A stretch of 64,000 bases of DNA from Umbilicaria muhlenbergii (Eukaryota > Ascomycota > Lecanoromycetes > Umbilicariales > Umbilicariaceae), in assembly GCA_000611775.1 (NCBI GenBank), contig KK106987.1:744001-808000 (forward strand), written 5' to 3'. The notes below the pieces were generated by a model. It saw nothing but the letters and a program-made list of their open reading frames with translations, had not been told where the DNA came from and made no database searches. A program made the position numbers and the translations under genes. Below are positions 52,124 to 63,771 of the stretch, piece after piece. Position 1 is the stretch's first letter; each line of letters begins with the position of its first letter.

Positions 52124-54519
52124 CTACTCTCCGAGAGTTTCCTGTAGTAAACTTGTATTCACTTCCGTAGCTTCCACATTGCTTGATGTCCGGGAGCTCT
52201 GCCTTCCGACTATGGGCTGGGTCCCGCCCGCCGCCCTCTCATCAATAGCCGCCAACGAAGCCTTCGCCCTCAAATTCCCCGCACTTGCTGTCGGCATGAA
52301 ACCCCACATTCCCCATACCCAGCCTCCCATACGCCTTCCTAGAGTGGGTCTGTCAGTGACAGCCGCGTGATTGAGCGCACTCCCACTGGTTGTGCTATTA
52401 GAGACGCCAGACAGTAAAGAACGATTGTAGTTGCTGCTGTCGTGGACGCGGCGTTGATATGCGGGACGGCCCCTGGCGGTCGTAGCGCTTATGACTGGTT
52501 TACTGGAGGCTAGTGCCATCGAGGACGAGGAAATGTTAAAGGGCTTTCGGGGGAGGAATCCTTGACCGCTGAACATCTGCGAAGGTGGCTCGCGTAAAGT
52601 GTGGATGTCCATACCGGATATCGACAGCAAGCTCTCATGGGAGGCGGACCGACGTAAATGTAGTTGAGGCTGCTCCGTTGGGGAACATACACTATTGGTG
52701 TTAAGGGCTGAGCTGGGGTCCGTGGTTGACACGGCATCCCTTGCAGTGCCATCTTCGCTCTCTTCCACGATGGTGGGGTGTCCAGTAGAAACAAGGTCGA
52801 GTTCCGTCAAGCACTCTTCAGCCTCTTCAATGTTTTGTTCTTCCGGGGCATGAGGAGTTAATGCGGTCGGACTGGTAGCATAATCTAAACCAATAGCGGC
52901 TGGGGTGGAGACACTTCTGAACGAGATATCCGAAGAACCTTTATTATGACGACCGAGGAACATAGGCGATCCGAGACCAGTTGACTCTGGACTCGTGGAT
53001 CGCGAGGAATCAAGATTGTTATCAATGCAATCGAACATCGACGAGCCGCGATACATCGACTGCGGGGAGCTTGGTACAGTAGACGGCGCAACCGAAGATG
53101 AATGTGTTGACCAGCGGTGAGGAAGGTTTCGGCGAGTGGGAGGTATCGTCACCGAGGTCTGCGAAAGGATGGTGGCGGCAGACGAGGGTGGCGTCGGCCG
53201 CATGGTAGGCGTGCTCATTCTGTGCGGGGTCTGCCACCCAGATGATGGGGTGGAGGTTCCTGACGCTACCAAACTCCTCCTTTTCTTCGACCGTCGGTGG
53301 ACCGTCGCGGGTCCTCTCGGTACTTCGGTCTTTGCGGGCGCATGATAATGGTGATGAACATGAAGCTCTGGCACATCATCTTTCGGTAGCCTTTCAGCAA
53401 GTTCATCCCGTAGCGTGGATCTCTGACCTCCACTGTCATTCACTAACACTACTGGCTGATGAAGCAAAAGTTGTTCCCGCAAGTTTTCGACTTCTTCGTT
53501 CGAGTTCGTAAGCATTTCCCGGAGTTCAACGATACCCAGTTGCAAATTAGCATTGTCTTGTAGAATATCCTTCACGAAATGCGATACGACACTGCTGGCT
53601 GCCTTGTCTTTTCCCAGCGTGGGTGCTGCTGCTCCTTTCGAATGACTTGCTGAAGTATCCAGTTCTTTCTCCACAGCCCCCCGCCTCTCCATGCGCCCAA
53701 AAACATCCACATGTCTCTCGCGCTCTTCTCTGGCCTCTCTTTCAATCCTGTCAATCGACTCTTGTAAATCCCCAACCGTGCGCTCAGCCCTTTTCCATCG
53801 CTGCACAGCCGACCGCTCATCCTCTTGAGTTGTCGCCAGCTGATGTTGGAGGTTTGCCTGCTCCGTTTCCATAGCCGACAATTGCTCTTCAAGCAGAGCA
53901 GTCCTTCCAGCCAGTACTGTGAGTCTTTGTAGCTCCATCCGGGTAGATTGCAACGTCGCATTGAGAGACTGGATGTGGGTGTCCGACTCGTATACCGTAC
54001 GATTGAGGTCTTCCAGCTCGTCCAGCAAGTTGCGGTTCTCATCGATGATTTTTGCATTCCTTGCCTCGAGCTCTTTCCTGGCTGTCTCGAGGTGGTTAAC
54101 GTGGGCCGTCATCTTGGTGCGCTCCGCCTCAGCTTCGGCCATGTAGTTTTCATGACGGGCCAGCAGCGCCTGGAGGGCAAATGTCAGCGACATACTAGCA
54201 CCTAAAAGTTCAGACGAAGAAACATAACGACAGAGGCAGAAGGGAGGTGTATGGCATGATTGTCGACCACGGAGTTAGATCGCCATGGCCAAATCTGGGT
54301 GCAGTCGTTGCTTGGCAGACATACTTGGCCAATTTGCGCCGCGGTGCGTACATCCTTCTCCAGACACTCTAACGCGGCGCTGTTGTACACGAGGTAGGCA
54401 CATTGGTCCCGGCCACAGCAACACTGCAACTGTGAGTTTGCAGCTGGCGACATTCTTTGCGGAAATTGCGACAAGGAGTCGAGGGTGGAAGCTGGTGAAG
54501 GTACCGAGGAATGCTCCAT
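52124..54519 (-). CDS. Long coiled-coil protein conserved in filamentous ascomycetes
   Basis: Two exons, 54519-54325 and 54169-52124, give 746 residues. A Cys motif near the N terminus (LQCCCGRDQCAYL, about 32-44) leads into LEKDVRTAAQIGQ, then a long coiled coil (about 66-230: LLARHENYMAEAEAERTKM, LLDELEDLNRTVYESD) and a conserved island VVSHFVKDILQDNANLQLGI with LREMLTNSNEEVENLREQ. The remaining 450 residues are Ser/Thr/Pro-rich and disordered, with short conserved patches near the end (GRRMGGWVWGMWGF). I recall this architecture from many filamentous ascomycetes, mostly annotated as uncharacterised. A scaffold or septum/cytoskeleton role would be a guess. The CCC...C cluster could bind metal. 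Confidence 0.82.
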
Positions 54520-55238
54520 GTTACTAGTTCTTACTTGGTGTTGGTCTTGGTATTGGTGCGGCGCCGGCTAGGACTTAGACACAGGCAAGGTGAGGATGAT
54601 AGTAGTCGTAGTACCTCCATCAGGGCCAGGAGTTCAGCCGGTCAGCTCATGCTGCGACACCGCGTTCACTGTTATCTTCGATGGTTATCCTTGTCCTCCG
54701 AAGGGCGCGCGTAAGTGCCATGTACGATGTACGATGTACGCTGTGCATGCGGATTGCGGAGTCATGGATGCAAGGTCCCGCTCCTGGATTAGCGCTATGG
54801 CGTGTCTGCTTTCATTGGTCCAGCCCTACCAGCCGAGCCAGCGAGCCAGCCTCCCGAGATATACGTAGTGAGCCTGGAGGTGCTCCGTACCTTCGACCTC
54901 TGCTTAACGTTGTCTGCACTGGACTCTGAAGTGGTTGACGTGCACCAAATATTGATAAGAGACGAGAAGGTGCGAGAGAATTACGACAACTTGGGGGAGT
55001 CTGGGGCGGCTGGAGCTACGCCGATAATTCTACCCGTTCTCAATCATCCTGTGAGATTGATACTGTATTCAATTACTTAACATGCAAAGCATAGAGAGAT
55101 TGTTACCGTGCTGGCAGACAAGCCTTCATTAACCATTCCATAGATGTCGCCACATATCACCACCAGATCAAGAAAAGGAAGCGCACAAGCTCGGAAAGTG
55201 TAAGCCAATGCAACCACGCGGTTCGTCTCAAGAGCATA
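54520..55238. other. Spacer upstream of the coiled-coil gene
   Basis: Promoter of the coiled-coil gene and 3' flank of the third orphan gene, both minus strand. It contains a short tandem TGTACGATGTACGATGTACG (54721-54741). No gene is supported. Confidence 0.55.
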
Positions 55239-56174
55239 TCATCTGCGTCGCCCTCCAGCTCCACGTCTACCGCCGCCTCCTGCAGCGTCTGGGGCGGTTG
55301 TCCGGTAGGCTGGCGGTGCTGGTCCTCCACCGCTGCTTCCCTCATCTGGGATATCACGCCATCCGGGATGTGGGTCGTCCACATCTTCAAGATTAGTGCC
55401 TCTGGTGTTTGCAGATGCTATACCCCGCGACCTTCCGTTTTCGGTTTCTCGGCGAGGGTTGACTTGACTTTGCTGGCCCCTGCGAGGCCTTGGTTCAGGG
55501 CTCTCGTCTCTTACACCTGTGCGTTGACCACGAACTTCCAGCTGCCTATCTCTTCGAGTACTGCCATGGTTCCCTCCTCGTCTGGTCGAGATCCTTTCGC
55601 CGGGCGGCGGAGCTCTTCCCCCGCGGCCCTCTAACGAGTTGTCGCCTTCGTCTTCATCCTCGGAAGTATAACGATTCATGTTATTGATTCCGGGCCTCCT
55701 ACGTGTTCCTTGTAGATGGCCCCTTGCTGTTCCACCGCGGCCCATGGAAGTTTCATTTCTAATCTGTGCTATCCCTTCCAACACTAAGTGTCTTTCGCTC
55801 GGCCTCACCCTAGCGCTCAACAGTACGTCTCCCTCCTGCTCACGTCTTCCGAAGGCGAGAAGGCGCCAGTGATCCAAGCCATCACATTCCCCCTGTATAA
55901 GGGCGTATGCAAAGGCATTTCCAAGTCCGCCCCAGACGCACGAAATATGGACTAGCAAAATGCCATTGTCTCCTTCATTAATTGGATTCACGATGCCGCC
56001 TTCTTCGACGTAGATCCTCGCAGCGTCTCGAAGGGTGCCGTGAATGCCATGAGTATGTCGCAAGCTATCAACTTCATCCCAGGCTCTGTCAATGAAGCCC
56101 TGAATTGAAACTAGATCCCTTTGTTCAACCGTCCGAAATTCGATTCTTTCACCATTGATGGCCACCACGCTCAT
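55239..56174 (-). CDS. Orphan protein with globular N-domain and Arg/Gly-rich tail
   Basis: From the ATG at 56174 the frame gives 311 residues; an ATG at 56231 would add 19. The first 150 residues look folded (SVVAINGERIEFRTVEQRDL, FIDRAWDEVDSL, LRDAARIYVEEGG, GILLVHISCVWGGLGNAFAY, DHWRLLAFGRREQ). The rest is Arg/Gly/Glu-rich (GRGGTARGHLQGTRRRPG, RGGNHGSTRRDRQ) and ends in a Gly/Arg run. No family is recognised. The size, domain order and the spacing of residues around D-x2-RI and the following L-x-V strand recall the orphan at 49091, so the two may be diverged paralogues. Confidence 0.6.
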   Translation of the reverse strand: MSVVAINGERIEFRTVEQRDLVSIQGFIDRAWDEVDSLRHTHGIHGTLRDAARIYVEEGGIVNPINEGDNGILLVHISCVWGGLGNAFAYALIQGECDGLDHWRLLAFGRREQEGDVLLSARVRPSERHLVLEGIAQIRNETSMGRGGTARGHLQGTRRRPGINNMNRYTSEDEDEGDNSLEGRGGRAPPPGERISTRRGGNHGSTRRDRQLEVRGQRTGVRDESPEPRPRRGQQSQVNPRRETENGRSRGIASANTRGTNLEDVDDPHPGWRDIPDEGSSGGGPAPPAYRTTAPDAAGGGGRRGAGGRRR

Positions 56175-56630
56175 GTTCGTACCAACGCCCTCTTCCCACA
56201 ATCTTCGAGGAGGTCCCCTAGCACGGTACATCTTGGTAGCCGAGCTGGGTCAGGAGTTGGAGAAGACAACCTTATGGATCTTTGGTGAGTAAGTGCTGGA
56301 AGCTGCCGTAAGTAAAGATCAAGAACGGTGTGCCGTTCGTTGCTGAGGAGGAAGTTCAACGTTCTTATACCTCAGTTAGTGAGTCACAGCCGCCGTTCAC
56401 TCTCACAATTAGTTTGCCTAGGGTGGGTGAATCTCAGCTACCGAAGTGAATCTTAGCTGAGAGTTAAACGTCGGCAACGCGGGTAGGACGCTTCATCACG
56501 ATAATCCCCTCACTGATGAACTGAATCGGGCAAGGTCTCGAAGCACCCACCCGGATAAGGCCATCGACAGACGCCTGAGGCCGTCCAGACTCGTAGTGGA
56601 AGAGCTTTTTAGCCGCTGGCAGGTTGCTCG
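56175..56630. other. Spacer between the third orphan gene and EFM3
   Basis: Promoter of the orphan gene and 3' flank of EFM3. It contains nested inverted and direct repeats at 56389-56475 (listed separately). Confidence 0.55.
56389..56475. repeat. Nested short inverted repeats
   Basis: An outer imperfect inverted repeat (56389-56405 with 56458-56475) encloses a perfect 8-base inverted repeat (TCTCAGCT at 56432-56439 and AGCTGAGA at 56455-56462) and a direct repeat GTGAATC(T)(C/T)AGCT at 56428 and 56447. The unit is about 87 bases and can form a cruciform or hairpin. It may be a small MITE remnant or a regulatory palindrome. Confidence 0.5.
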
Positions 56631-58093
56631 TCATGCCTGTTCACCCAAATTGACGCTGGCTCGGGTCCCAACGCGATCATTCCGCAACGCCGTTCTGGTA
56701 ATAGAAAATATCCTAATAGGTGTTGATGTCGGATGAAAGAACCCCATCTGCTCATCTAATTGTGGAGCCTCAGCAAACAACACCTCTAGAAGGAAACTGC
56801 TGTTACCTGTTGGTAAGGAAGTCGTTAGTGTCCTTGTTCGTAAAGCAAGTCCAATATCTTAGACTGACCGCACGCCTGCTGGAAGAATTCCATGGTCTGC
56901 TGATTACGTTGTGTGGCTGATATGATAGCCCTCGCGCCATGGTACCTGTCAAAGATGCCTCGCAAGGTTGAGATTAGGGCCGGAATCGAGGATTTATCAT
57001 ACGTCTGGGACTAAAGTCAGTGACAATGTGGTGGAGAGCGTGAAACCAAACCGCTAAGCGTTTGCGATCTTAAATATGACCCAGAAGAGTTGCAGTTCAA
57101 GTTATATAAGAGGGCAAAGAGTGAAAGGGACTGTAGGGTAGAGAATCCGATATCGGTGAAGTATGTTTCTCACCACATCAGCGCCAAGCACCACACCATA
57201 TTCGAGAGCACCTTCACTGTCTTCAAAAATCTCATCAACCAGTGCATGACCCCACTTGAGGACAGTGGTAGCTATGAGGCCGCTTCTGTCAAGGCCGTTC
57301 AGATATATGTTTGACATAAGATCGTCAATCACACCACCATCTCCGTCTGTGGCCAGCACATGTTTTGCATCGAGATGCTTCGCGCATAATATGGAAAGGA
57401 AGCCAGTACCGGCACCAAGCTCGATAATGTTCTTACCGGCCACGAGGTCTTTGCCCTTGGAAGAGAATAGGTAGGTCCCCAGATGAAGTGCTGCTTCCCA
57501 TGTCCGCAGGCCTGTAGTACCGGAAGACGCAAGTAGAGATCGGGCTTCTAGTAACGTAACTTGCGGAGCGTTCAGTGCTTGCGAAGGAGCAGTGTAAGTC
57601 ACATAAGACTTTTGCTGTGCAGCTATGCCTTCTGATATTGACGGAGACATCATTAATTGGGTAAGAGAAACCGTCATGTCATCTGATACTTCCTGTACGG
57701 CGTCAAATCCTCGGCATGTCAGTCAAGGAGAGCAAGGAAGTTGAACGATTTAGCTGCTCTGCCATGCAACCGGCCTTGATAGGTAGTAAATTCTCAGGGG
57801 CAAGGAAAGCCTACATCCTCCTCTGGATCCACAATGGCCCTTTCAATCAAATCGACCAGTTTCTTAAGTACACGGATCTTATATCGACCTGGAGGTATGT
57901 ACTTGAGATTGCCCTCTCTGAACATAGATTCGAATATTGAAGACTGAACTTCTGGTAGCCTCATAATGTCCATTGAGGGTACTGTCAGCTTATCAGGGTC
58001 CCATAGTTGGAGGTATTGCCTTCTGAGCAGCTCCAATTGTTGGTTAATACCATTGTCCTTCAGGAAGCCGTTAGTTGTTGTAGTCGCAGTCAT
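56631..58093 (-). CDS. EFM3: EF2 protein-lysine methyltransferase (EEF2KMT/Efm3 type)
   Basis: Four exons, 58093-57815, 57692-57174, 57004-56869 and 56806-56631, give 369 residues. The N-terminal FAM86-like helices read QLELLRRQYLQLWDPDKL and PPGRYKIRVLKKLVDLIE. The seven-beta-strand methyltransferase core follows: LRTWEAALHLGTYL, motif I NIIELGAGTGFLSIL (about 181-195), the acidic strand VLATDGDGG and the post-II motif GADVTYDKSSIPAL, which is created by splicing across the 169-base third intron. ISATQRNQQTMEFF completes the fold. The family trimethylates a lysine of translation elongation factor 2 in the cytosol. The start at 58093 is the first ATG after an upstream in-frame stop; a further 5' exon cannot be excluded. 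Confidence 0.88.
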
Positions 58094-58375
58094 AATTGAA
58101 TCGATGATGTCGAGGAGCAGCGCCTCATCAACAATATTGAGGCTTGATCAATTTCAAAGTGACTACTACACTGTACCTGATTGGGACTAGTGCAGAAAAC
58201 TCGCTTGGGGTTGAAGACCTCCACAACGCCTTGAATGACTAACGAATCGACGACAACGATATCGACCTTCGACAATCATCCCGAATCGCTCACCCCATCC
58301 TCCATCTTCGTCAGTAGCACAACTCGCCAAAAGTATCAGAACTATAGGGTTGACGTCCGGCTACAGATCGCAAAC
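58094..58375. promoter_or_regulatory. Divergent promoter of EFM3 and RPS24
   Basis: 282 bases between the two start codons. It joins a ribosomal protein gene to a translation-factor methyltransferase, so co-regulation is plausible. No specific element was recognised. Confidence 0.5.
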
Positions 58376-58948
58376 ATGGCGGACCGAGAGCAGCCAGTAA
58401 CGCTGCGCACGCGCAAATTCATCCGCAACGCCCTCCTTGGCAGAAAGCAGATGGTTGTGTAAGTGGACGTTAATGGGCTGCATTCTTCCATCGGGTTGGT
58501 CATCATCATTGAGCGCCGATCTAACGGTACTAATACAGTGATGTCCTACACCCTAACCGCGCCAACGTGTCCAAAGACGAACTCCGCGCGAAGCTGGCTG
58601 AAATCTACAAATGCAATAAGGACCAGACCATGGTGTTCGGCTTCAGGACGCAATACGGTGGAGGAAAGAGCACAGGCTTTGGGCTCATCTACGATTCGCA
58701 TGAGGCACTGAAGAAGTTCGAGCCGCACTACCGGTTGGTCAGAATTGGGGCCGCAACCAAGATCGAGAAGGCTAGCAGACAGCAACGTATGTACACGGGC
58801 AATGCTACGAATCTCCAAAGGGGAAGGGTCTTGAGCAACTTGCTAATGCCATTTATATCATATAGGCAAACAACGCAAGAACCGAGCCAAGACCGTTCGA
58901 GGAACCGCCAAGACGAAGGGTGCTGCCGGCAAGAAGGACAAGAAATAA
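58376..58948 (+). CDS. RPS24: 40S ribosomal protein eS24
   Basis: Three exons, 58376-58458, 58539-58786 and 58866-58948, give 137 residues, the family length. The sequence is easily recognised: [60 protein letters not shown], then the basic tail [16 protein letters not shown] ending AGKKDKK. The start is the ATG preceding [13 protein letters not shown]. It is a structural protein of the small subunit. An intron soon after the start is common in fungal ribosomal protein genes. Confidence 0.97.
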
Positions 58949-60344
58949 AGGATGGTTGTTGCGGGGCTGCTGTGGTCGGGATACGAAGACGTGGTTGGGG
59001 TGGTTGCAGCTTGTGTGTTTACACGTGTTGCCATTGTAGTCTGCATCTCAAGGCGCATTGGGGAAAGAAGCTGATATCCAATCCCGATGTCCAGCTGACC
59101 CTAGAGCTTGCACAAGAAATCCATACCTTTTGCAACCTCTTTAATCTCCATTTACCCTTCATTTTTTGGAGCTGAATGTTGCTATTCTGGCAACGAACAA
59201 AAGATGGTTTTCAGTCACCATGGATCTCATCCTTGGTCAGCTCACTCCTGCACCATGTGCTCAACACTGCACCCAGAATACCTTAGTATGGCGTTGCAAA
59301 AGTAGACGTCGTTAGCGAAACCTCCTTTTAATCTTGAAGGCTTCAAGGCAACACTCCAGGTCACTTGGGCTTCGCCCCATGCGATGCCCCCTTCCCACCC
59401 TCTTCACCCTTCCCTTCTTGCTACCATTCAGCCGTTTCTACCTTACCCAACGAGAAAACCTGGTCTTGAACCCTGCCTCAGGTCTTGCCCGCCGCCGCCA
59501 TTCTAACATTCTGCCGCCAACACTAATCCCTCATCCCGACCCTTACCCATTCTTGATACGAATCTACCTCTCTTGGAGCATCTAGTAGATATCTAGGTTT
59601 GGTGGTGGAATCGGGTGGCGGCACTACCACTCTGAAAGAGACAGACGCCGGTGACATTGAATCTGCAGGATTTGGAGGGAGAGCCATAGTTAGAGAACTA
59701 CTAAGGCCCGGGGAGGGAGGGGTTGCCATTCCCAGGAAGACGGCAGGTCTTAGCATCAAGTCTTTCAGCGTTTATCGACCAATCGGAGTTATAGGAAAGG
59801 CAAGGAGTTAGGGTAGTGTTGTCACGTGGCACTATATCAATTTTGCTTGACTGGGCAGTTTATCGATGTTGCTGATAAAGATACGATACTCCTTGAGGGG
59901 TTATTTGTGCATCAATATGGAGCTGCGGACCGATGCGAAGACCGTCAGCGTTGACTATTGGAGGCATAGACTCTGCTTGGGGCTCAAATCAGGTACTCCA
60001 AATTTGGCCTTGGAGCCGGCTTGGATTTCTCTGTCATTGACATCAACATTAGGCGAATTCTGCAACCAATCATAAAGCTGCGAAGAGAATCTTTTGTCAC
60101 CGCCGCCGCCGAGGCATTCTGCGAACCGTCCACCCTCTTGCGCCGTCTGGAGTCTAGAAATCGAATAAATATTGTCCACCAAATCAAATTTCAGAGAGTA
60201 ATGACGGACTTTTGGTAGAGAACCATGAACATGAACTTAAAAGAGCGAAAGAGCGAACAAAATCCACACAACGCCGAGAAGAGTACAAATACCGAAAATG
60301 GCCCAAAGGAGCAGGCGAGGTAAGGTGCCAAACCATAGATGCTT
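58949..60344. other. Spacer between convergent RPS24 and the Zn2Cys6 gene
   Basis: About 1.4 kb with no supported gene. Open frames (such as 59523-59759 minus and 59334-59585 plus) lack any recognisable feature. A CGCCGCCGCC run lies near 60099. Confidence 0.55.
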
Positions 60345-62055
60345 TCAATAGTGTCTGTTATTATCAATACTCGATATAGAGGTCCTATGCGCGATTCGTG
60401 AGCTCCGTTCAACAGAATCACGGCGGATCGTGTCAAAAGATGTAGTTTGATGGGGTTGCGGTTGGCGCAGGCGTGTGTACGGCTGCCCGCTCACCAGTGT
60501 TCCGTCCGAGGTAGCCGTATCGGCGTTGGAACCTCGTCTCGTACTACTTCCGACGGTATAGCTATATAGATTGGTTGAAGAATTGTGGCTTGGCATCAAG
60601 GTATCACCGGATAAGCCGTTCAATGCCGGGTGCGCCGAGCTTCCATAACCCTCAATTCCGCGTGTAGCTGTTGGCAGGGGATTAGAGCTATAGTCTGAGG
60701 CCGTGATGGCGCTAATGGCTGGCGGACTGTGAGAGATTGGGATGTAACCAAATGACGTTTCCTGCGAGCTTGGAGGCGGAGACGATGATTTGTGCCTAGA
60801 TGCGCCAACTACACTGCTGGTATCAACAGAAACTGCCGTCGCTGTTGAATTCTGAGTGCCACCCGTCGTAACACTTTCAGGACCCCAAGGCACAGAGGCT
60901 TTATAGCTGCTTCCTTGAGAGGCATATGAATTCGTGTCGCCAAGCATTTGGAGGCCGTTGTTAATGCTGTTCACAGCCACATTCTTTGGCGTTGGAGTTG
61001 GTAAAACTCGATCCGCGTTGGAACTTGGTACTGGCAGCGACGTCGCCAAGGATGCCATGGCTGGGAACGAGAGAGAAGATGCATCCGCGGTGACGGCAGA
61101 CGTAGGAGAATTCAGATATGGAAAGGTGGATGCGCCATATCTCGAGTGGCCATCTTGATCGAGGAATGATCCGTTTTGGGAAATTCTGCTCGTCGTTGCC
61201 ATAGGCGTCCAATTACGGGATAAATCTTGCGTGCCATAGTTGACTCCAGAGACCTGTGAATCTTGACTTGGCAGCAAGTACTGAGGCGACTGCATATTGT
61301 ACGCCTCGATATAGTCGTCTGAATAGTTAACCCCGAAATTTGATCGGTATACTTGTCGAGCTGGAGCCGCTACCCAGGGAAGGTTTGCGGAGCCATTCGA
61401 AGATTGCGCTCTGGAGAGCTGGATTGAGCCAGGCCATGAAGACGGTGCCATTGAGGGCTGAGAGCCAGGTATGTTAGAGGAGTATTGCCCTAGACTACCG
61501 CCAGCCTGTCCCATTCCAAGCGGAGGACTCTTTTGACCGCTCGCACTGTATGGCCAGCTTGCATCCGCCAGCGGATAGCTGTTTGAACCAACCTAAGAGA
61601 CGTTAGGGTTCGGTCGAAATGCTACATTAGGAAGGCTTATCACTGCACCCTTAAGAATTGGCATTGTCCCGGATCTATCCCAGCACTCTTACAGTTCTGA
61701 CAGCCTTGCCCATTGCCGTTGGTGCCTGGGTCTCCACTGCATTTGATTTTCCTTTTACGGCAACGAGAGCACTGACACAAATGTTGTCAGCTTAGGGCTT
61801 GGATTGAAGTTGAAATCAATCCACACGCTGTAACGGTCAATAGAGAGCACTTACCGCGACAGCAATTCGTCGTCTTGGTTGATTCCCTCCTTTGTCCGAA
61901 TCGGACTCATGTAGAGGACTATTGCGATTCCCGTACTGCCCAATTGGATAGGCCCGCCCGTTTTCACGAGGACCATGAGACACAGCAAGGGGCAAACGAT
62001 TTGGTCGACCATAGTAGTCGACTCCCTCAGCGTTGATAAAGTACCCCCCGCTCAT
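60345..62055 (-). CDS. Zn2Cys6 fungal transcription factor
   Basis: Three exons, 62055-61855, 61771-61649 and 61592-60345, give 523 residues. The start is the ATG of MSGGYFINAEGVDYYGRP. Basic residues (QPRRRIAVA) lead into the binuclear zinc cluster CSRCRKRKIKC...C-x2-C-x8-C, Cys68, 71, 77, 90, 93 and 102, encoded by the 41-codon middle exon whose first codon is the first Cys. A 12-residue loop (SGDPGTNGNGQG) is at the long end of the range. The remaining 415 residues are Ser/Thr/Gln/Asn-rich and probably an activation region; no fungal-specific middle homology domain is visible. Zn2Cys6 proteins bind CGG-type sites. A GTGAGC near 60493 could be an unrecognised last donor, so the C terminus is less sure. 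Confidence 0.9.
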
Positions 62056-63771
62056 CTTCAAGGCTGGTTAGCAAAGAAAGGAGATTAAAGGCACCACAAC
62101 GAGAGAGAACGAGGCGGACTAACCTTGATAGGTTGGCCAGCTCAACCTACACCGCCGGATGTTTGTCAACTCACGAAAGTGGTGTGGTAGGTTGAAGCTG
62201 CTGATAGATATTATCACCGTCTCCGCAAGAGGCATCTAAATCCAGAATGTGGCGGTAGGCAGGAGACGCGGCGCAGCAGGAAGAGGCAACATAGCAGGGG
62301 CTAAGGGTGACCTGGTACTATATGTAAAGGCTTAGCATTGGAATTGATCTTTGAGAAGCCTTGCAGGCTTGATTGCTTTCGTATAGTGCTTGCTGCCACG
62401 TCGCTCTGTGCAGAGAATTTGACATGTCGGAATCATGTATCATGTATCTCGCTGCAATATACTCCACTCATTTCTTCAGACGTCGCTCCTGTGTAGTAGA
62501 TCTTGGTAGGCCTTGCAAAGAAAGCCTACCTAGGCCGTTTCTTTTTGGTGACGGATGCATGCATGAAGTGGACCGCACGAGCGTCAGAGCGAGAGGAAAG
62601 CACAAAGGCCGTAAGGTACCCTCCGGGAAGGCAGCAATCTGCAGTTACAGGCATCGATAGACCCGGTGAAACGTTGTACGGCCTGCCAGAGTAATACTCA
62701 AAGATTAGGTAGCCGCCACGACCTCCAAACCCTCTCCTCTACTATGACCGCGGAAATATCGATGGGCATCAAGAAGAACGGGCGAGCCCGAGACAGTCTT
62801 ACTTCCTGATTGAAGTCTTTCCCGAGCTGAACAAACATAGCGGTCAGTTATTGCGAGTCATGGGCCATAGCCGCGGAAAGAGTTTCCTCTAGGTGTGTCT
62901 AGCACAACCACCCGCAGCCGTCCGCCAAGAAGCGTTTGGCCGTCGTGTACCACCACAGCTGCTTTATTATGGTGCCAGTATTGCATACAAGAGACTGATG
63001 TATGCATGGTAGTGAACTTGTGTGTTTGATATCCCTCCAAGGCTGCAAAAGTGTCCTTTAGCAAACATGCCCTCCGAAGCTATCCTCCATGGCGTGCAAC
63101 GCCACCACGTAAAAGTGATCGACAGAGGAAATAGGAAGCTCCGTCATTCTTCAGAAATAGATTTATCACGATGGGTTGAATCAAAAACCAGAGCCAGCCA
63201 GCTATATTGGCGCAGCCTTTTAGGCTTGAAGTCAAACCGTAATACTATCTGAGAATGGTAAACAAAGGTTGACGAAACTCCCAACAAACCTTTCATGACC
63301 CACGGAGGCGGGGATCTGAGAGACATCCTAGCATGGTATACATCCAAAATTGTGTTCGGTTTCTCTACTCATGGCGGTGAAGCTCGTCGTAGAAGTAAAC
63401 CAGGAGGCTATGAGACAATGTTGGGTCCATACCAGCCCACAACATCAATCCATGAAACCATCATGAACGGGTCAATGTCCGCCGATCTATTAGCCTAGCT
63501 TGCGACGTTCTCAGATCCGTTGTGGCAGCAATAATAGGCGTCTAAAACAATTGTTTATAGAAAGCCAATAGATTTGTGCCTTCCACTGCACCCAAATTGT
63601 CACTTTGACTTGACGGTATTGCTAAGGCATACTTTCAAACCGATAGGATGAGAACTCTCAATGTACCGATCTCACAGCGCCCCCATAATACCTTTAACCG
63701 GGATGAGCATATAAGGCCCTACGCAGCTGGGCACTTGACGCTCAGATAAAGGCCAGAGCGCAACACGAGGC
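62056..63771. other. Gene-poor region upstream of the Zn2Cys6 gene
   Basis: About 1.7 kb including the promoter of the transcription factor. Open frames on both strands are short (up to 95 codons) and overlap; none is convincing, including 62858-63064 minus. No repeat or element is seen. Confidence 0.5.

Noticed and set aside
59523-59759. A 78-codon minus-strand frame with Pro/Ser-rich text
   Set aside because: Short, low complexity, no start context or partner exon, and overlapped by a plus-strand frame of equal quality.
62858-63064. A 68-codon minus-strand frame (TMHTSVSCMQYWHHNKAAVV)
   Set aside because: It looks somewhat protein-like but is isolated, with no extension by splicing and no known family.
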